A program made the position numbers and the translations under genes. Of a DNA stretch of 64,000 bases, positions 32,109 through 40,195 are shown piece after piece; within the stretch, counting starts at the first letter, position 1; every line of letters begins with the position of its first letter. The notes beneath the pieces are model-generated. The model had not been told where the DNA came from and ran no database searches. It saw only the letters and a list, made by a program, of their open reading frames with translations. The DNA is from Oscillospiraceae bacterium (GTDB lineage: Bacteria > Bacillota > Clostridia > Oscillospirales > Acutalibacteraceae). The stretch spans positions 1 to 64,000 of the forward strand of contig CACWPS010000004.1 of the NCBI GenBank assembly GCA_902762875.1. The letters run 5' to 3'.

Positions 32109-32665
32109 CGACTTCTGAGCTTATCCCCGCATTTGAGGCGGTGCTTTTCTCGGGCGGCGAGCCTTTAAGCATAGACCGCTTTTCCCAGGTTTTTGATATT
32201 AAACCCGAACGGGTTGTTGAGGTGATGGATGTCCTTTCTAAAAAGCTTGACGCTAAGGATATAGGCATTCAGCTTGTGAGAATGGAAAACACCTACCAGC
32301 TTGCCACCAAAAAGGAATATGCGGGATACATAAAGAAAATGTTTGATATTAAACGGCGCACACCCCTTTCCCCTGCGGCCCTTGAGGTGCTGGCGGTTGT
32401 GGCTTACAATCAGCCTGTAACCAAATCCTTTATCGAGCAGGTAAGAGGGGTTGACTGCTCGGGCGTTGTGACTACACTTGTGGAAAAGGGGCTTATTGAG
32501 GAGCGGGGAAGACTTGAGTTGCCCGGAAAGCCGCTTTTGTACGGCACCACCAAGAACTTTTTGCGGTGCTTCGGTATAAGCGATTTATCCGAGCTTCCGC
32601 CTTTGCCCAAAAATGAAGATGCAAGCGAAGAGGTGGGTGAGCAGATACCCCTTGAAGAGGAATAA
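32105..32665 (+). CDS. scpB: Segregation and condensation protein B
   Basis: 186 residues. It dimerises and binds ScpA within the SMC complex. Seen: FEAVLFSGGEPLSIDRFSQ, RTPLSPAALEVLAVVAYNQP (the most conserved part) and GLIEERGRLELPGKPLLYGT. An acidic tail follows. The start overlaps scpA by four bases, and the next gene is 42 bp downstream. Confidence 0.96.
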   Translation: MTTSELIPAFEAVLFSGGEPLSIDRFSQVFDIKPERVVEVMDVLSKKLDAKDIGIQLVRMENTYQLATKKEYAGYIKKMFDIKRRTPLSPAALEVLAVVAYNQPVTKSFIEQVRGVDCSGVVTTLVEKGLIEERGRLELPGKPLLYGTTKNFLRCFGISDLSELPPLPKNEDASEEVGEQIPLEEE

Positions 32666-32707
32666 TACCGTTTTTTTGAATGATACTAACCCAAAGGGGA
32701 GAATGAC

Positions 32708-33313
32708 TTGGTACCTTTAATTATTATCCTTGCGGTTTTGGCGTTTATCCTCCTTTTGCTTTTTATTCCTATAAGCGTTCATATAAAATATGACGGGGAT
32801 TTTTTTGTGAAACTGAAGGTTGTAGGAATTAAGGCGTATGAGGTGGAGCCTAAAGAGGATATTAAAGAGCCGAAGCCCGATACCGAAAGCGATAAAAAGG
32901 CGAAAAAACAGACCGAAAAGGCTTTTGATAAGCTTAAAAAGAAACACGGCTTTTCGGGAGCGGTAAAGGAAATATTCACACTGATAAAATCGGTGCTCTA
33001 CAGGCTTAAAGGAAGTTTTAAGCATATAGCCATAAGAAGGCTCTGCCTTGATATTAAGGTCGCATCCGGTGACGCCGCAACCGCCGCCATAGAATACGGG
33101 GCGGTATGTGCCGCAGTTTATCCCGTGCTCACCCTTATTGACGGAATAGCTAATGTGAAAATGAAAAGCATAAATGTTTCTTCGGATTTTAATTCGGTTG
33201 ATTCCTATTTTGGCTTTTCGGTAGTTGTAAGGGTTAGAATAATCTATTTAATTGTAATGGCTTTCGGAGTTTTTTCCGAATATAATAAATTTAAAACGAG
33301 GAATGAGCTATGA
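32708..33313 (+). CDS. DUF2953 membrane-anchored protein (YtfI-like)
   Basis: 201 residues, TTG start after GGGGAG. One N-terminal membrane anchor (LIIILAVLAFILLLLFIPI) is followed by a charged linker and the DUF2953 domain (IAIRRLCLDIKVASGDAATA, then AIEYGAVCAAVYPVLTLIDG). It is directly before a gerW gene, the same order as ytfI-ytfJ of Bacillus, so a role linked to sporulation is likely. Its biochemical function is unknown. Confidence 0.82.
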   Translation: MVPLIIILAVLAFILLLLFIPISVHIKYDGDFFVKLKVVGIKAYEVEPKEDIKEPKPDTESDKKAKKQTEKAFDKLKKKHGFSGAVKEIFTLIKSVLYRLKGSFKHIAIRRLCLDIKVASGDAATAAIEYGAVCAAVYPVLTLIDGIANVKMKSINVSSDFNSVDSYFGFSVVVRVRIIYLIVMAFGVFSEYNKFKTRNEL

Positions 33314-33690
33314 GCGAAAACAGCATAAAAAACATTATGGATGTAACAATGGACAAGCTCCGTGCTATGGTTGATGCGAACACCATTATCGGCGACCCGA
33401 TTGTTGTGGGGGATATTACCCTGATTCCCGTCTCAAAGGTATCCTTTGGGGTGGCGACGGGCGGAAGTGATTTTCCCAGCAAGACCCAGTCGGGGCTTTT
33501 CGGCGGCGGCGGCGGTGCAGGCGTTACCGTTTCACCCGTTGCCTTTATTGCGGTAAGCGGCGGAAATGCTAAAATGATGCCCGTTTATAACGAGCTGTCC
33601 TCTGCTGAAAAGGCTATTGCCATGGCGCCTGAGGTACTCGAAAAGGCAAAGGAGCTTTTCTCAAAGGACAAAAAGGAAAAGAATAATTAA
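33310..33690 (+). CDS. GerW-family sporulation protein (YtfJ)
   Basis: 126 residues. The conserved core is GDPIVVGDITLIPVSKVSFG, with a glycine-rich loop (GLFGGGGGAG) and VSPVAFIAVSGGNAKMMPV. In Bacillus, GerW is needed for normal spore germination, and related proteins occur in spore formers. A four-base overlap with the preceding gene shows coupling. Its presence suggests an ability to sporulate or its recent loss. Confidence 0.92.
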   Translation: MSENSIKNIMDVTMDKLRAMVDANTIIGDPIVVGDITLIPVSKVSFGVATGGSDFPSKTQSGLFGGGGGAGVTVSPVAFIAVSGGNAKMMPVYNELSSAEKAIAMAPEVLEKAKELFSKDKKEKNN

Positions 33691-33744
33691 TCCGTAATAT
33701 AACGCCCTTTCGCCCTCATAAAATTAAGGGTGGGGAGGCGTATT

Positions 33745-34857
33745 ATGAAAAAAATTATTTGCTTTTGTTTAACTCTGTTTGTTTTTTCGTTTATGCCCGT
33801 AGATGCTGTTGGTACTTCCGCAAAGGCGGCGGCGGTGATAAACGGCGACACGGGCGAGATTATATATGCGCAGAATGCGGACGAAAGGCTGCCTATGGCA
33901 AGCACTACCAAGATAATGACGGCGTTGCTTCTTTGCGAGAACGCCGTTTTAGACGAGGAAATAACCGTCACGGCGGATATGCTAAGGGTTGAGGGCTCGT
34001 CTATGGGACTGCTTGCGGGTGACAGGGTGACCTACCACGACCTGCTTTACGGTATGATGTTGGCCTCGGGCAATGATGCCGCCAATGTTACTGCGATTTC
34101 CCTTGGGGGAACTGTGGAAAATTTTGCCGTACTGATGAACAAAAAAGCCGAGGAATTAGGACTTTGTAATACCCATTTTGTAACCCCCTCGGGTCTTGAT
34201 GCTGACGGTCATTACACCACCGCAAGGGAACTTGCTTTGTTGGCGGCATATGCTCTTAAAAACGAGGATTTCGCCAAGGCGGCGGCAAGTGAATCGGCGG
34301 TGCTTAATTACGGCAACCCGCCCTACAGACGCTCCCTTACCAACCACAATAAAATGCTAAAGCTTTTTGAGGGTGCTGTGGGGGTTAAAACGGGCTTTAC
34401 CAAAAGGTCGGGCAGATGCTTGGTTTCGGCGGCAAGGAAGGACGGCAAGCTTGCCGTGGCCGTTACCCTTAATGACCCTGATGATTGGAACGACCACGCA
34501 AATCTACTAAACTACGGGCTTGATGCAATTAAACAGACAAATTACAGCCCTAAAATTTCCTGCTATAATATACCTGTTATCGGTTCAAGTGAGGAACAAA
34601 TCGAGGTTTTTATTGAGCCGTACACTGTAAATACCCTTGAAACTAAGGAGTTGAGCTGTGAAGTGAATTTGCCGAAGTTTCTTTATGCACCTGTTTCCAA
34701 GGGTGATATATTAGGAACGGTGGAATACAAAATGGGTGACGAGGTTATAGGTACAGTACAGCTTACCGCCTTAAGGGATATTCCCGCCCTGCCCGAGAAA
34801 ATAAGCTTTTACGATGAAATTAAGCAAAACATAAGGTACATACTCAAATGCATTTAG
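33745..34857 (+). CDS. D-alanyl-D-alanine carboxypeptidase (DacF-type penicillin-binding protein 5 family)
   Basis: 370 residues. It trims the terminal D-Ala from peptidoglycan pentapeptides outside the membrane. A signal peptide (KKIICFCLTLFVFSFMPVDA) is present. The active-site motifs are SxxK as MASTTKIMTA, SxN as ASGNDAANV, and KTG as VGVKTGFTKRSGRC. A C-terminal PBP5-like beta domain and a possible amphipathic anchor (FYDEIKQNIRYILKCI) follow. GGGGAGG lies seven bases before ATG 33745. Near gerW and scpAB it fits sporulation-time DacF, but a vegetative role is equally possible. Confidence 0.93.
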   Translation: MKKIICFCLTLFVFSFMPVDAVGTSAKAAAVINGDTGEIIYAQNADERLPMASTTKIMTALLLCENAVLDEEITVTADMLRVEGSSMGLLAGDRVTYHDLLYGMMLASGNDAANVTAISLGGTVENFAVLMNKKAEELGLCNTHFVTPSGLDADGHYTTARELALLAAYALKNEDFAKAAASESAVLNYGNPPYRRSLTNHNKMLKLFEGAVGVKTGFTKRSGRCLVSAARKDGKLAVAVTLNDPDDWNDHANLLNYGLDAIKQTNYSPKISCYNIPVIGSSEEQIEVFIEPYTVNTLETKELSCEVNLPKFLYAPVSKGDILGTVEYKMGDEVIGTVQLTALRDIPALPEKISFYDEIKQNIRYILKCI

Positions 34858-34866
34858 GAGAGCAAA

Positions 34867-35610
34867 ATGAAGGATAATAAAATAAGACTGCAAAAGCACC
34901 TTGCCGAGTGCGGAGTGGCATCCCGCAGAAAGGCAGAGGAGCTGATAGAGGCAGGCAAGGTTAAAATAAACGGACACATCGCCGAGATTGGCGCTAAGGT
35001 GGACCCAAAGCGTGACAAGGTAACCGTTAGGGGCAAAGCGGTTGTTCCTGTAAATGAAAAGGTTTATATAATGCTTAATAAGCCACGGGGCTTTGTCACC
35101 ACAATGAGCGATGAGTTAGGCCGCAAAACAGTATCGGACTTAGTTGCGGATGCGGGCAACAGGATTTTTCCCGTGGGACGGCTTGACCGTGATTCCGAAG
35201 GGCTTTTAATAATGACTAATGACGGGGATTTTGCAAATAAGCTTACCCACCCGTCCTCTCATGTGAACAAAACCTACCGTGTGACGGTAAAAGGCGTTGC
35301 CGAAGAAGAACAGCTCCTCAAGATGAAGGAGGGGATAGTGCTTGACGGCAGAAAGACCCTTCCCTGTGACTGCTTTGTAGCCGAGAGAAAGCCTGACAGA
35401 ACTGTCCTTATATTCGTTTTAAGCGAGGGCAGAAACCGCCAGATACGCCGTATGTGCGAGGAAGTGGGACTTGAGGTTTTGCGTCTTAAGCGCACCGAGA
35501 TTGCGGGGGTAAAGCTGGGTATGCTCCCTCAGGGTAAGTGGAGACCCTTAAACGAAAGGGAAATGAGAAGACTTACAAGTATTACCCAAAAGGGGCGTGA
35601 AGAGGAATGA
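34867..35610 (+). CDS. rluB: Pseudouridine synthase, RluB/RsuA family
   Basis: 247 residues. It converts a uridine in 23S (or 16S) rRNA to pseudouridine. The N-terminal S4 RNA-binding domain is RLQKHLAECGVASRRKAEEL, and the catalytic motif GRLDRDSEGLLIMTNDGD holds the active Asp. NRQIRRMCEEVGLEVLRLKR follows. It starts nine bases after dacF, the same order as in the Bacillus dacB-spmAB-ypuL region. RluB fits best; RsuA cannot be excluded. Confidence 0.92.
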   Translation: MKDNKIRLQKHLAECGVASRRKAEELIEAGKVKINGHIAEIGAKVDPKRDKVTVRGKAVVPVNEKVYIMLNKPRGFVTTMSDELGRKTVSDLVADAGNRIFPVGRLDRDSEGLLIMTNDGDFANKLTHPSSHVNKTYRVTVKGVAEEEQLLKMKEGIVLDGRKTLPCDCFVAERKPDRTVLIFVLSEGRNRQIRRMCEEVGLEVLRLKRTEIAGVKLGMLPQGKWRPLNEREMRRLTSITQKGREEE

Positions 35611-35987
35611 TTGCTTTAGCACCGATAAGCGATAAGGATGAAATAAACCGTTTATTTTTGGAAAATAAACTTAATTTTTCCGAAATTTCAGGCTGTGTAA
35701 AGGCAAAATGCGATGGGGAGGTTTTAGGCTTTTGCCTTTATGATTTGGATAAAAACGGTATTGTAATATACAAAATAGTCCCCGAAAATGATTTGAGCCT
35801 TGCAGACGGGATACTCCGAAGCACCTTACATGTCGCCGCCGAGCGCAGTATAATGAACGCCTTTTACAGCGGTGAGGATACGGAAGGTATTTGTGATAAG
35901 CTCGGCTTTATCGTGGACAGGGAAGAAAAGCGGCTTAATATTAACAAGCTTTTTGAAAGCTGCTGCTCTTGTCTGAAAAACGGTTAA
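35607..35987 (+). CDS. Conserved small protein, possibly GNAT-like
   Basis: 126 residues overlapping rluB by four bases. The layout (IALAPISDKDEINRLFLENK, then GEVLGFCLYDL and DGILRSTLHVAAERSIMNAF) has a GNAT-like alternation of strands and helices, but no clear acetyl-CoA loop is visible. I do not assign a function. It is the last gene of the 30.7-36.0 kb operon. Confidence 0.6.
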   Translation: MIALAPISDKDEINRLFLENKLNFSEISGCVKAKCDGEVLGFCLYDLDKNGIVIYKIVPENDLSLADGILRSTLHVAAERSIMNAFYSGEDTEGICDKLGFIVDREEKRLNINKLFESCCSCLKNG

Positions 35988-36137
35988 AACTTTTTTATAA
36001 ATATTGATATTTACATAAATGTATGTTATGCTTGTGCTACAATAGGGACAAATAATTTATTATAAATGAACCTTTTGGTGTGTTTTTACGACTATATAAG
36101 TGAAACCGGTTTTAAAGAACTTATAGGAGGTGAGGCG

Positions 36138-37406
36138 ATGTCTAAATTTGAAGATTTGCTTTTCTGTAATCAATTGTCTGTTGAACGATTTGTGAAATTT
36201 AGGATTCCAAATGTTTCAGATGCTGAAGATATTCTGCAAGAGGTGTTTTTAACTGCATTTAAGAACTTTGGACAACTTAAAACAGAAGCATCTTTCAAAG
36301 CGTGGATGATAGGTATTGCACGAAATAAATGTAATGATTATTTTAGGGAAAAATCCAAAGATTTAGAAATACCTATCGAAGAATTAAACGAATTCGGGCT
36401 TTCGCAAACACGATTTGGATATGTTGAGAATAATACAGTCAGCGATGTATTGGAGGGACTTGGTGATAAAGATAAACAAATTCTTTATCTATCATATTGG
36501 AAAGAGTTGCCTCAAACTGAAATTGCCGCAAGGTTGGGTGTTCCTATCGGAACTGTCAAAAGTCGCTTATATACTGCTAAACAAAATTTCAAAAGGATAT
36601 ACCCAACAAACACTTATATTAGAAAGGTTGATGATGTTATGAATAAACTACCAGATAGATTACCTGATTATAAAATTACACCGTTATCAAAAACACCCTT
36701 TATTGTAAAATGTGAGGAACTTCAAGGTTTGAGTATTATACCAAAACTCGGAGAAAAAACAACTTGGGGATTGTATGATTTTGAAACTAAAAAATGTGAT
36801 GAGTATTCTGATGTTAGCGTAATAGGCAAAGCGGAAGTTCACGGTATTGAAGGGGTTGAAATAACGAGCATTCAGCACGATATAAAAAACAATCGAAAAA
36901 ACGAAAGAGTATTTGTTGCTCAATTGACAGATACACATTGTCGATATTTATCTGAAACTCATCAAGAAAACGATGTGAAAAAGACCATAACATTCCTTGA
37001 TGGTGAGATTTTTATGAACAATTGGGGTTTTGGTGAAGATAATTGCGGAAACGAAACTAAATTAAAATCCAAAGGTATCATAAACCGCATTGGAAATAAC
37101 ATTACCAAAACAGGTGATACTGAAGTAATAGACATTGTAGGGTGTTTTAAAGTTGAAATAGGTAAAAAGAGTTTTGATACAGTATGTGTAATGGAGTTGG
37201 GACATTTTAACAATGCGATTGCAATAGAACAATATATTGATGAAAACGGACGAACAATTCTTTGGCGTAGATTCAACCGTGATGATTGGGCAATAAAGCG
37301 TTATAAAAAGAAATGGAGCGAACAACTCCCCAACAACGAACAACTTATTATTAACGGAGAGACTTATGTTCATTGGTATGACTGTATAACGGACTATATA
37401 TTTTAA
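36138..37406 (+). CDS. ECF-type sigma factor with long C-terminal extension
   Basis: 422 residues. The first 165 form an ECF sigma factor: region 2 (VSDAEDILQEVFLTAFKNFG and FKAWMIGIARNKCNDYF) and region 4 (ELPQTEIAARLGVPIGTVKS). After a link, about 230 residues (from MNKLPDRLPDYKITPL) form a domain I do not recognise; it is beta-rich and ends in HWYDCITDYIF. No anti-sigma gene is adjacent, so the extension may regulate the sigma part in cis. AGGAGGTG precedes ATG 36138. Base use is more AT-rich than its neighbours, which suggests transfer. Confidence 0.8.
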   Translation: MSKFEDLLFCNQLSVERFVKFRIPNVSDAEDILQEVFLTAFKNFGQLKTEASFKAWMIGIARNKCNDYFREKSKDLEIPIEELNEFGLSQTRFGYVENNTVSDVLEGLGDKDKQILYLSYWKELPQTEIAARLGVPIGTVKSRLYTAKQNFKRIYPTNTYIRKVDDVMNKLPDRLPDYKITPLSKTPFIVKCEELQGLSIIPKLGEKTTWGLYDFETKKCDEYSDVSVIGKAEVHGIEGVEITSIQHDIKNNRKNERVFVAQLTDTHCRYLSETHQENDVKKTITFLDGEIFMNNWGFGEDNCGNETKLKSKGIINRIGNNITKTGDTEVIDIVGCFKVEIGKKSFDTVCVMELGHFNNAIAIEQYIDENGRTILWRRFNRDDWAIKRYKKKWSEQLPNNEQLIINGETYVHWYDCITDYIF

Positions 37407-37667
37407 TTTTAAAGTCAAAATATGGCAACGTACATGGCAAGGCAGGAATAACCGTCATACTTTTGGTATATTTACTGTTTGAAAACAAAGTTTTCAACTA
37501 CATTTTCTTTGGTATGATTTTTAATGTGTCAGTATGATTTTTGTCATACCATCAAAAATAGAGTTATCTCGTATTTTCGGGATAACTCTATTTACATGTA
37601 TAACTTGAAAATTACATTAAAAAATGTTATATTAAATACAAGAAAATGCTTGTTGTTATGCGGAAAA
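37407..37667. other. Intergenic region after the sigma gene: direct repeats and terminator
   Basis: AT-rich, no gene seen. GTATGATTTTT occurs twice (37512-37522, 37532-37542) and its complement-like GTCATACC follows (37543-37550), forming a small inverted repeat. A hairpin with perfect 13-bp arms, AAATAGAGTTATC (37556-37568) and GATAACTCTATTT (37581-37593), is the likely terminator of the sigma gene. Confidence 0.6.
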
Positions 37668-37700
37668 TTCAACTTGTGGAAATGACTTCCACAAGTTGAA
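37668..37700. repeat. Perfect 14-bp inverted repeat
   Basis: TTCAACTTGTGGAA (37668-37681) and TTCCACAAGTTGAA (37687-37700) with a five-base loop. It sits right before repeat copy B. It could be a terminator-like hairpin without a U tract, or an insertion scar. Confidence 0.7.
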
Positions 37701-37707
37701 AATAGTA

Positions 37708-37885
37708 GCCTCCACTTTTCAGGGTAGCGAAGCGTCTTTTTGGTAGTGAATGACAGTCCAGTGGACTGTCAGAGCCAAAAAGTGACCGAGCCGCAGCGAG
37801 ACGGTGGCAAAACGAAGTTTTGACGGAGGGGTAGTTTTCTCTCCCTCAGTCAGCTTCGCTGACAGCTCCCTCGTCAGAGGGAGCC
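37708..37885. repeat. Nested-hairpin intergenic repeat, copy B
   Basis: The right end (CTCCCTCAGTCAGCTTCGCTG, then CTCCCTCGTCAGAGGGAGCC) matches the ends of copies A and C. The left end (GCCTCCACTTTTCAGGGTAG) is degenerate. Inner palindromes include GACAGTCCAGTGGACTGTC. It ends just before the ferritin promoter. Confidence 0.6.
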
Positions 37886-37896
37886 AAAGGTTAGAT

Positions 37897-37925
37897 TTGT
37901 CCCTGATTTGAAACAAGCATATAAT
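37897..37925 (+). promoter_or_regulatory. Promoter of ferritin
   Basis: TTGTCC (37897-37902), 17-bp spacer, TATAAT (37920-37925). GAAGCATTATATGCTT-like symmetry around the -10 (AAGCATATAATGCTT) could be an operator. Confidence 0.65.
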
Positions 37926-37946
37926 GCTTCAAAAGGAGTGATAACA

Positions 37947-38456
37947 ATGGATAAAAAGGTTTCCGAGCTTATTAACGAGCAAATCAACAAGGAATTTTAT
38001 TCCGCATATCTTTACCTTGAATTTGCAAATTACTATGCTTCTGTCGGTCTGGACGGCTTTGAGAACTGGTACAGGATTCAGGCGCAGGAGGAGCGAGACC
38101 ACGCTATGCTCTTCTATCAGTATTTGCAAAACAACGGGGAAAAGGTCACCTTCGAGGCTATCGACAAGCCCGACTGCGAGCTTACCGATAATATGGCTCC
38201 TCTCAAAAAGGGTCTCGAACACGAAAAGTATGTTACAAGCCTTATCAACACCATTTACGCCGCCGCTTTTGAAAACCACGATTTCAGAACAATGCAGCTG
38301 CTTGACTGGTTTGTAAAGGAGCAGGGCGAGGAGGAGAAGAACGCTTCGGATATGATTACCAAAATGGAGCTGTTCGGCTCAGACCCCAAGGGACTTTATA
38401 TGCTTAACAGCGAAATGGCATCCCGTGTATACAGCGCTCCGTCGCTAGTGCTTTAA
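37947..38456 (+). CDS. ftnA: Ferritin (non-haem, FtnA type)
   Basis: 169 residues. It forms 24-mer shells that oxidise and store iron. Ferroxidase residues are visible in INEQINKEFYSAYLYLEFAN, the motif AQEERDHAMLFYQYL, and the later EQGEEEKNASDMI. The N-terminus MDKKVSELINEQ is typical. AAGGAG lies ten bases before ATG 37947. Its rubredoxin neighbour and the nearby perR region suggest a role in iron and oxygen defence. Confidence 0.95.
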   Translation: MDKKVSELINEQINKEFYSAYLYLEFANYYASVGLDGFENWYRIQAQEERDHAMLFYQYLQNNGEKVTFEAIDKPDCELTDNMAPLKKGLEHEKYVTSLINTIYAAAFENHDFRTMQLLDWFVKEQGEEEKNASDMITKMELFGSDPKGLYMLNSEMASRVYSAPSLVL

Positions 38457-38488
38457 TGCAATACCGTATTTAGGTACACTGTACATAC

Positions 38489-38548
38489 AAAAGCCTTTGT
38501 CCTTTCTTTAGGTCAGAGTCTGTGCGCCGCCGCAGGCTTTTGCTTTTG
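38489..38548 (+). terminator. Hairpin between ferritin and rubredoxin
   Basis: CAAAAGCCT (38489-38497) pairs with AGGCTTTTG (about 38535-38543), followed by CTTTTG. The loop is long, so it may be a partial terminator. Confidence 0.5.
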
Positions 38549-38582
38549 AATTAAATTCAGCGGCGGAATGGAGATTATTGTA

Positions 38583-38738
38583 ATGAAATATGTTTGCCCC
38601 TGCGGTTATATATATGACCCCGAAGTAGGCGATGAGGAAAACGGCATCGCTCCCGGCACTGCGTGGGAGGATGTACCCGAGGATTGGGTATGCCCCATCT
38701 GCGGCCTCGGCAAAGACGCCTTTGAAGCCGAGGAATAA
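38583..38738 (+). CDS. Rubredoxin with a shortened first iron-binding knuckle
   Basis: 51 residues: [19 protein letters not shown], then [20 protein letters not shown] and a [12 protein letters not shown] tail. It has the classical rubredoxin body, an electron carrier for rubrerythrin and other peroxide-reducing enzymes. The first Cys pair is CPCG, with one residue between the cysteines rather than the usual two (CxxCG). The second pair is normal (CPICG). GGAG precedes the ATG. It follows ferritin and precedes a terminator. Confidence 0.92.
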   Translation: MKYVCPCGYIYDPEVGDEENGIAPGTAWEDVPEDWVCPICGLGKDAFEAEE

Positions 38739-38750
38739 TATTAAAGGCAA

Positions 38751-38777
38751 AAGCCCCCGCTTAAAAAGCGGGGGCTT
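38751..38777 (+). terminator. Terminator after rubredoxin
   Basis: AAGCCCCCGC (38751-38760) pairs perfectly with GCGGGGGCTT (38768-38777). Confidence 0.8.
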
Positions 38778-38800
38778 CAGTCTGTCGAAAAAGTCTGTTT

Positions 38801-38986
38801 CGGCTCCCCTTGTCAGGGGAGCTGTCTGCGAAGCAGACTGAGGGGTAGTTAGAAAAGGCTTCATTAAAGCACTTTCTCTCCCTCCGTCACGGCAAAGCCG
38901 TGCCACCTCTCAACTGCCGTTTCGGTCGGTGCTGTTGCTTCGCAACGGTGTCCACCGGACACCCGCACCCTCGTCAGAGGGAGGCG
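38801..38986. repeat. Nested-hairpin intergenic repeat, copy C (overlaps folT end)
   Basis: The left end GGCTCCCCTTGTCAGGGGAG and the inverted right end CGCCTCCCTCTGACGAGGG resemble copies A and D. Inner hairpins include CTGTCTGCGAAGCAGAC, CACGGCAAAGCCGTG and GTTGCTTCGCAAC. The right edge encodes the final codons and stop of folT. Confidence 0.7.
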
Positions 38987-39501
38987 AAATACGGTTTATC
39001 GACAAGAATTATTGAATAAATCACAGCGGTTGCAACGCCTGTTACAAAACGGGTTACGGTTGTCATGGCAAAAACGGCGTAGGGGTATCCGTAAACCTGA
39101 CTGTCAATATAACCTACCAAGGTGTTAAGTGCGGTCACAATTACCGAAGAAATAATTGTTATTAAGGTTATGTATCCGAAATTAAGCTTTTTCCCGAAGG
39201 CTATAAACAGCCAACCTGTAACAAGGCCACGTGCGACTGCGGGAAGTATCCACAAAACTGTTGTGGCGGTAAAACCGTAGGTCAGCATCTGCGAAGCGAA
39301 GGCACCTACAAGTCCTACAAGCATACCCGAAACAGGGCCGAAAAGCAAGGAGCAGATTATTATAGGCAGGCCGCTTAATGAAAATTTAATGTTACCCCCG
39401 AAAATTCCGCTGAAGTTTGTGGCGAGTATATCAAATACCACAAAAAGAGCCGCCATAATCGCTTCGGTACAAAGCATTTTAGTGTTTAGTTTTTTTGACA
39501 A
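38974..39501 (-). CDS. folT: ECF transporter S component, folate type (FolT)
   Basis: 175 residues with six membrane segments. It binds folate and works with a shared ECF ATPase/T module for uptake. The N-terminal LNTKMLCTEAIMAALFVVFD, the KFSLSGLPIIICSLLFGPVSG stretch and AVARGLVTGWLFIAFGKKLN fit FolT-like S components. The start is TTG 39501 with AAGGAGG eight bases upstream. A tetrahydrofolate riboswitch lies in its leader, which is strong evidence for the substrate. The last four codons and stop (FASL) come from repeat copy C. Confidence 0.9.
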   Translation of the reverse strand: MSKKLNTKMLCTEAIMAALFVVFDILATNFSGIFGGNIKFSLSGLPIIICSLLFGPVSGMLVGLVGAFASQMLTYGFTATTVLWILPAVARGLVTGWLFIAFGKKLNFGYITLITIISSVIVTALNTLVGYIDSQVYGYPYAVFAMTTVTRFVTGVATAVIYSIILVDKPYFASL

Positions 39502-39507
39502 AATAAA

Positions 39508-39550
39508 AACCTCCTTATTATTACCCGTTTTTACCGATAATAAGGAGATT
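39508..39550 (-). promoter_or_regulatory. Hairpin that covers the folT ribosome binding site
   Basis: On the minus strand CTCCTTATTATC pairs with GATAATAAGGAG-like sequence (GTAATAATAAGGAG), burying the AAGGAGG site before the TTG start, and a short T run follows. It is the probable expression platform of the riboswitch (translational, possibly also terminator). Confidence 0.7.
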
Positions 39551-39569
39551 TTAATCTGCGATATTACTC

Positions 39570-39668
39570 GGCAGCGGGATGCGACGACCGAACCGCGGGA
39601 AAATCCTTCGTCCGTCGGGCAACTCCCCGTCCCGACAGCACTTAACGCACGGTCATCTACTCTGCGAT
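39570..39668 (-). promoter_or_regulatory. Tetrahydrofolate (THF) riboswitch
   Basis: The minus-strand sequence matches the THF aptamer consensus in order: GCAGAGTAGATGACC, the conserved GCGTTAAGTGCTGTCGGGAC, then GACGAAGG, CCGCGGT, and the closing GTCGCATCCCGCTGC. It sits about 70 bases before folT. Ligand binding would fold the aptamer and change access to the ribosome binding site. Confidence 0.9.
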
Positions 39669-39741
39669 GTTGTTATTTTATACCATAAGCCCCCGTTTGT
39701 CAATAATTTTATTACGGAACTTCAAAATATGCATTTTCGGG

Positions 39742-39770
39742 TTGAAATATTGCATATTTTCGTGTATAAT
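39742..39770 (+). promoter_or_regulatory. Promoter of the nusB-xse-isp operon
   Basis: TTGAAA (39742-39747), 17-bp spacer, TATAAT (39765-39770). Confidence 0.75.
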
Positions 39771-39801
39771 ATAATCGCATAATTATGAAAGCAGGTGCGT
39801 T

Positions 39802-40194
39802 ATGACAAGAAAGCAGGCAAGGGAAGAAGCTTTTATTCTTGTTTTTGAAAAGGAATTTAACGATAACGGTATCGAGGATATTTTAGAAGCCGCCGCCGAG
39901 GCGCGGGACCTTGTACCCGATGATTATATAAATACGGTGTTTAAGGGAGTTTATGGGCATTTAGAGGAGCTTGATTCCCTTATTTCGGAAAGCTCGGTAG
40001 GCTGGAATATAAAAAGAATTTCCAAAACCGCCCTCTGCATTATGAGGCTTGCGATTTTTGAAATGAAGTTTGTCAGCGATATTCCCGTTTCGGTTTCCAT
40101 TAACGAGGCGGTGGAGCTTTGCAAAAAATATGCAACCGAAAATGACGCTTCCTTTGTAAACGGAATACTCTCAACGGTTGCGAAAGCGCTTTAA
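39802..40194 (+). CDS. nusB: Transcription antitermination factor NusB
   Basis: 130 residues, helical. With NusE it binds boxA RNA and aids rRNA transcription. Seen: TRKQAREEAFILVFEKEFND, a NWNIKRISKT-like stretch (VGWNIKRISKTALCIMRLAI) and the ending VSINEAVELCKKYATENDAS plus FVNGILSTVAKAL. It begins an operon of nine genes up to recN with very short gaps, an order found widely in Firmicutes. Confidence 0.94.
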   Translation: MTRKQAREEAFILVFEKEFNDNGIEDILEAAAEARDLVPDDYINTVFKGVYGHLEELDSLISESSVGWNIKRISKTALCIMRLAIFEMKFVSDIPVSVSINEAVELCKKYATENDASFVNGILSTVAKAL

Positions 40195-40195
40195 T

